A DNA stretch of 7,201 bases, taken from Bacillota bacterium. Lineage in GTDB: Bacteria > Bacillota > Clostridia > Acetivibrionales > DSM-1351. The position numbers and the translations under genes are program-made. This document shows positions 5,392-7,201 of the stretch, in pieces. The stretch covers positions 1-7,201 of the forward strand of contig JAEVZU010000209.1 in assembly GCA_023392075.1 (NCBI GenBank), in the 5' to 3' direction. Each line of letters starts with the position of its first letter. The first letter of the stretch is position 1. The notes beneath the pieces are model-generated. The model was not told the DNA's origin, made no database searches, and saw only the letters and a list, made by a program, of their open reading frames with translations.

Positions 5392-5805
5392 ATGAAATAT
5401 TTAAAATTGCTGATTTTATTTGCAATCGGAGGATTTTTTTACTATTTTCTTGAACGTATGTATAATGGATACTCCGCATGGCCTATGATTCTTGTAGGTG
5501 GTACCTGTTTCGTGCTTATAGGACTGATAAATGAAGTGTTTACCTGGAGAATGCGCTTGTGGGTGCAAGGCATTATATCGGCTTTCATGGTTACCATCGT
5601 GGAATACGTAAGCGGTGTGATCTTAAATATATGGCTGAAGCTGAATATATGGGATTACAGTGATTTGCCCTTCAATCTTCACGGACAGATCTGCCTTTAT
5701 TATGGAGTACTCTGGATTTTTATAAGCCTTGGAGCTATTATATTTGATGATTGGCTCAGGTATTGGCTTTTTGATGAAGAAAAACCCAAATACAAGTTGT
5801 TTTAA
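5392..5805 (+). CDS. Putative ABC-transporter-type membrane protein (PF06541/CmpB-like)
   Basis: A 137-residue integral membrane protein with about four helices (roughly 5-20, 32-50, 57-80 and 100-120). The conserved stretch WDYSDLPFNLHGQI (87-100), followed by an aromatic helix and an acidic end (FDDWL), matches the family annotated as putative ABC-transporter type IV (PF06541), whose biochemical role is not established. The start is ATG 5392, which has AGGAGA (5377-5382) 9 nt upstream. An in-frame ATG at 5356 has no RBS and lies in AT-rich promoter-like DNA. A weak promoter candidate is TTGCAC (5319-5324), 17 nt, CATAAT (5342-5347). No ATPase gene is adjacent, so a transporter role is unsupported by context. 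The gene is divergent from the radical SAM gene and convergent with the 57-residue ORF. Confidence 0.85.
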   Translation: MKYLKLLILFAIGGFFYYFLERMYNGYSAWPMILVGGTCFVLIGLINEVFTWRMRLWVQGIISAFMVTIVEYVSGVILNIWLKLNIWDYSDLPFNLHGQICLYYGVLWIFISLGAIIFDDWLRYWLFDEEKPKYKLF

Positions 5806-5837
5806 ACCATGTTTGAACCGGTATACCGTAAAAGACA

Positions 5838-5876
5838 AGAGCATCCAAAACTGCTCTTAAGTTGACTGGATGCTCT
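5838..5876. terminator. Hairpin between convergent genes
   Basis: AGAGCATCC (5838-5846) and GGATGCTCT (5868-5876) form a perfect 9-bp stem. A second short stem, AACT/AGTT, lies inside the large loop. On the minus strand it is followed by a loose T-rich stretch (TTGTCTTTTA). The plus side lacks a T run. It most plausibly ends transcription of the 57-residue gene, and it lies where both convergent transcripts would finish. An alternative pairing AAGAGC/GCTCTT (5837-5842 with 5853-5858) is mutually exclusive with the main stem. Confidence 0.5.
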
Positions 5877-5894
5877 AATGTTTGAGCTGTAACC

Positions 5895-6068
5895 CTATTC
5901 AATATTAATATTCAAATCCTGGCTTTTCTTTTTCTCAAGTAATTTCTTGGCAATGTACACAGCCCCTCCAGTACCAATGGCAGTGGCTCCGCCTAACAGG
6001 CACCCTTTGGCAACATCATTTTTTCTAACTGCCTGGCTTAAGCTCAATATTAATTTTAAAAATTCCAT
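5895..6068 (-). CDS. 57-residue glycine-rich small protein, unrecognised
   Basis: A short gene with strong start signals: GGAGGG (6081-6076) lies 7 nt before the ATG at 6068. The protein begins MEFLKLILSLSQAVRKND, a short amphipathic or hydrophobic segment. It continues into KGCLLGGATAIGTGGAVYIA (21-40), a glycine-zipper-like segment likely to insert in or lie on the membrane, and ends in a lysine-rich tail (KKLLEKKKSQ) and NINIE. No family is recognised. Such layouts occur in small membrane proteins of unknown role and in some holin- or bacteriocin-like peptides, but nothing else here supports those readings. It is divergent from the YetF/DUF421 gene, with a TTGACA-type promoter in the shared 132-bp gap, and is followed by a hairpin at 5838-5876. 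Confidence 0.75.
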   Translation of the reverse strand: MEFLKLILSLSQAVRKNDVAKGCLLGGATAIGTGGAVYIAKKLLEKKKSQDLNINIE

Positions 6069-6083
6069 TTCTTTACCCTCCAG

Positions 6084-6112
6084 ATTAATATAATTTAATA
6101 TATTATATTAAT
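6084..6112. repeat. AT-only inverted repeat next to the small-gene RBS
   Basis: ATTAATATAAT (6084-6094) and ATTATATTAAT (6102-6112) are perfect 11-nt inverted arms around a 7-nt loop. In the minus-strand leader the hairpin ends only a few bases before the GGAGGG of the 57-residue gene, so it could influence ribosome access or be a protein-binding site. Being entirely A/T, it may also be fortuitous. Confidence 0.4.
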
Positions 6113-6142
6113 TTTCATATAAATCAGTGAACATAATTATCA

Positions 6143-6170
6143 TATATATAATCAAGTCCAATATTGTCAA
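6143..6170 (-). promoter_or_regulatory. Candidate promoter of the 57-residue gene
   Basis: Minus-strand perfect TTGACA (6170-6165) has a 16-nt spacer to TATATA (6148-6143). Other -10 registers in this AT-rich stretch are possible. The predicted leader is about 65-70 nt and includes the AT-only inverted repeat. Confidence 0.45.
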
Positions 6171-6200
6171 TAATAATAAAAAATACTGAGGTAAACATAT

Positions 6201-6911
6201 ATGACATATTTAATAATAAGCTTCCGGATTGTCTCTGTGATGGCTCTAATACTGTTTTTGGTCTTAAAAACCGGCAGACGTAAAATTGCCGAGCTTCCCG
6301 TCTATGATTTTTTATCAATCCTGGTTCTTGGAAGCGTCATCGGTGCTGATATTTCCGAACCGGATATTCCTCATCTCCCTACATTATTTTCGGTTGCGCT
6401 CATCGTTGCCCTGCAATATATTGTAAGCCGCCTATTGATAAACAACAAAAAAATCGCACGTAAAATAACTTTCGGACCCACTGTAATTATCCAGAACGGC
6501 CAATTTATCAAGTACAACATGGAAAGGTTGAAATACTCCATGGAAAATGTGCTGATGGCATTGAGGGAAAAGGATATATTCGACTTAAACGAGGTTGAAT
6601 ATGCTATTGTGGAAAGCAGCGGAAGCATCAGCGTCCTTAAAAAATCGCAGTTCCTTCCGCTGACCCCATCCGACATGAATATCAAGGTAGCCATGAAAGG
6701 GCTTTCCATACCTCTTATTATGGATGGAAAGGTTTATGACGGCAATTTGAAAAAGCTCAATCTGGACAGAAATTGGCTTTCTTCACAGCTTGAACAGGCA
6801 GGTATACATGATTACAGTGAAGTATTTTATGCAGATATCGGCACTGACGGCAAAATATATGTATCAAAGGTGTTTCAGGCACAAAACTTTAGCGCCGACT
6901 TTACTTTGTAG
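6201..6911 (+). CDS. YetF/DUF421 family membrane protein
   Basis: A 236-residue protein of the DUF421 (PF04239) family found in many spore-forming Firmicutes. Three N-terminal transmembrane helices (about 4-22, 34-50 and 60-78) contain the family-like TGRRKIAELPVYDFLSILVLGS (24-45). The soluble part starts at GPTVIIQNGQ (92-101) and has the conserved RLKYSMENVLMALREKDIFDLNEVEYAIVE pattern within 109-138, predicted to form the cytoplasmic alpha/beta YetF domain. The residues after about 170 form a second beta-rich segment ending near ADIGTDGKIYVSK. Family members have been linked to spore membrane properties and heat resistance when paired with DUF1657 partners; no such partner is adjacent here. 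RBS GAGGT (6188-6192) is 8 nt from the ATG. It ends before a long hairpin at 6949-7027. Molecular function is unknown. Confidence 0.9.
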   Translation: MTYLIISFRIVSVMALILFLVLKTGRRKIAELPVYDFLSILVLGSVIGADISEPDIPHLPTLFSVALIVALQYIVSRLLINNKKIARKITFGPTVIIQNGQFIKYNMERLKYSMENVLMALREKDIFDLNEVEYAIVESSGSISVLKKSQFLPLTPSDMNIKVAMKGLSIPLIMDGKVYDGNLKKLNLDRNWLSSQLEQAGIHDYSEVFYADIGTDGKIYVSKVFQAQNFSADFTL

Positions 6912-6948
6912 CATTAATTAGTATAATTAGCTATCGGGGAGTTAATTG

Positions 6949-7027
6949 AAAGGGATAAACTGTACCCTGATAGTTAAACACAGCCTCTTTTTCTGTGTCT
7001 TACTATCATGGTACAGTTTATCCCTTT
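6949..7027. terminator. Very long hairpin between convergent genes, probable bidirectional terminator
   Basis: Two 35-nt arms (6949-6983 and 6993-7027) pair at 32 positions around a 9-nt loop. The outer 18 bp, starting AAAGGGATAAACTGTACC, are perfect. The plus strand continues with T-rich TTTTCTTT, and the minus strand ends the stem with CCCTTTC. Its place between two convergent stop codons suits a shared terminator, but the arms are much longer than a normal intrinsic terminator. A miniature mobile or repetitive palindromic element that serves as terminator is an alternative. Confidence 0.65.
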
Positions 7028-7065
7028 TCTTTAATGCTTATTGTCCGGTGCTCATTTTCTCCTGC

Positions 7066-7201
7066 TTATTCAGCCAGATTGAACACCTGGTATATAATTA
7101 CTGCTGCTTGAGCTCTTGTTGCATTATTCTTTGGAGCAAAGTTATCATTACCTACTCCATTGATTATGCCTGACTTCTGCATAGCACTTATTGCATTTAC
7201 A
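7066..7201 (-). CDS. S-layer-homology (SLH) domain protein, C-terminal fragment
   Basis: The last 44 codons of a minus-strand gene cut by the right edge, ending in TAA at 7068-7066. The visible peptide, starting VNAISAMQKSGIINGVGND, then FAPKNNATRAQAA and VIIYQVFNLAE, is the end of an SLH repeat: the helix, the GIINGVGNDNF loop, and the characteristic TRAQAA motif (TRAEAA in most members) before the last helix. SLH modules, usually three per protein, bind pyruvylated secondary cell-wall polysaccharide and anchor surface enzymes, S-layer proteins or cellulosome anchoring scaffoldins. The stop shortly after the repeat indicates that the SLH module is C-terminal. The catalytic or structural portion lies outside the window, so the cargo is unknown. 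Confidence 0.87.
   Translation of the reverse strand, partial: VNAISAMQKSGIINGVGNDNFAPKNNATRAQAAVIIYQVFNLAE

Noticed and set aside
5895..6068. Bacteriocin or holin assignment for the 57-residue protein
   Set aside because: Glycine-rich hydrophobic segments are common. There is no immunity, export, processing or phage gene nearby to support either role.
6946..7173. 75-codon plus-strand open frame at the right edge
   Set aside because: It runs through the long hairpin and antisense to the SLH reading frame, which is clearly the real gene.

Overview
The window looks like chromosome from a low-GC, Gram-positive, cellulolytic anaerobe of the Clostridia (Ruminiclostridium/Acetivibrio type; species not determinable from this alone). 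The evidence is AT-rich intergenic DNA, strong GGAGG ribosome binding sites, a secreted GH11 xylanase carrying a type I dockerin (so a cellulosome), the C-terminus of an S-layer-homology (SLH) surface protein, and a YetF/DUF421 membrane protein common in spore-forming Firmicutes.

Layout, left to right. Positions 1-102 (minus) hold the first 34 codons of a membrane-anchored protein cut by the window edge, with its own RBS and a near-consensus promoter. Positions 276-1655 (minus) encode a MATE efflux transporter with a consensus promoter. Positions 1929-2822 (minus) encode the GH11-dockerin xylanase, bounded by a strong terminator and an 18-bp perfect palindrome in its 5' leader. Positions 3048-3512 (minus) encode an unrecognised two-helix membrane protein whose Shine-Dalgarno sequence is separated from its start by a perfect hairpin. 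Next is a doubtful 72-codon hydrophobic ORF (3545-3763, minus) that contains a terminator-like hairpin. Positions 3777-5195 (minus) encode a radical SAM protein with an additional C-terminal cysteine cluster. On the plus strand, 5392-5805 encodes a PF06541-type four-helix membrane protein and 6201-6911 a YetF/DUF421 protein. Between them on the minus strand is a 57-residue glycine-rich small protein (5895-6068). At the right edge, the minus-strand SLH gene ends at 7066 and converges on the YetF gene across a 35-bp hairpin (6949-7027).

The genes do not form one evident pathway. Most are single-gene units with their own promoter or terminator signals. The xylanase degrades extracellular xylan and is predicted to dock on a scaffoldin. 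The SLH protein belongs to the cell envelope. The rest are membrane or redox-enzyme genes without a shared substrate that I can name. Three genes were found by reading the sequence directly: the two partial genes at the edges and the 57-residue protein. I see no CRISPR array, tRNA, rRNA, transposase or phage gene. Nothing here is clearly a new multi-gene system. The most unusual items are the hairpin-separated RBS, the long terminal hairpin, the operator-like palindromes, and the radical SAM gene beside small hydrophobic ORFs.
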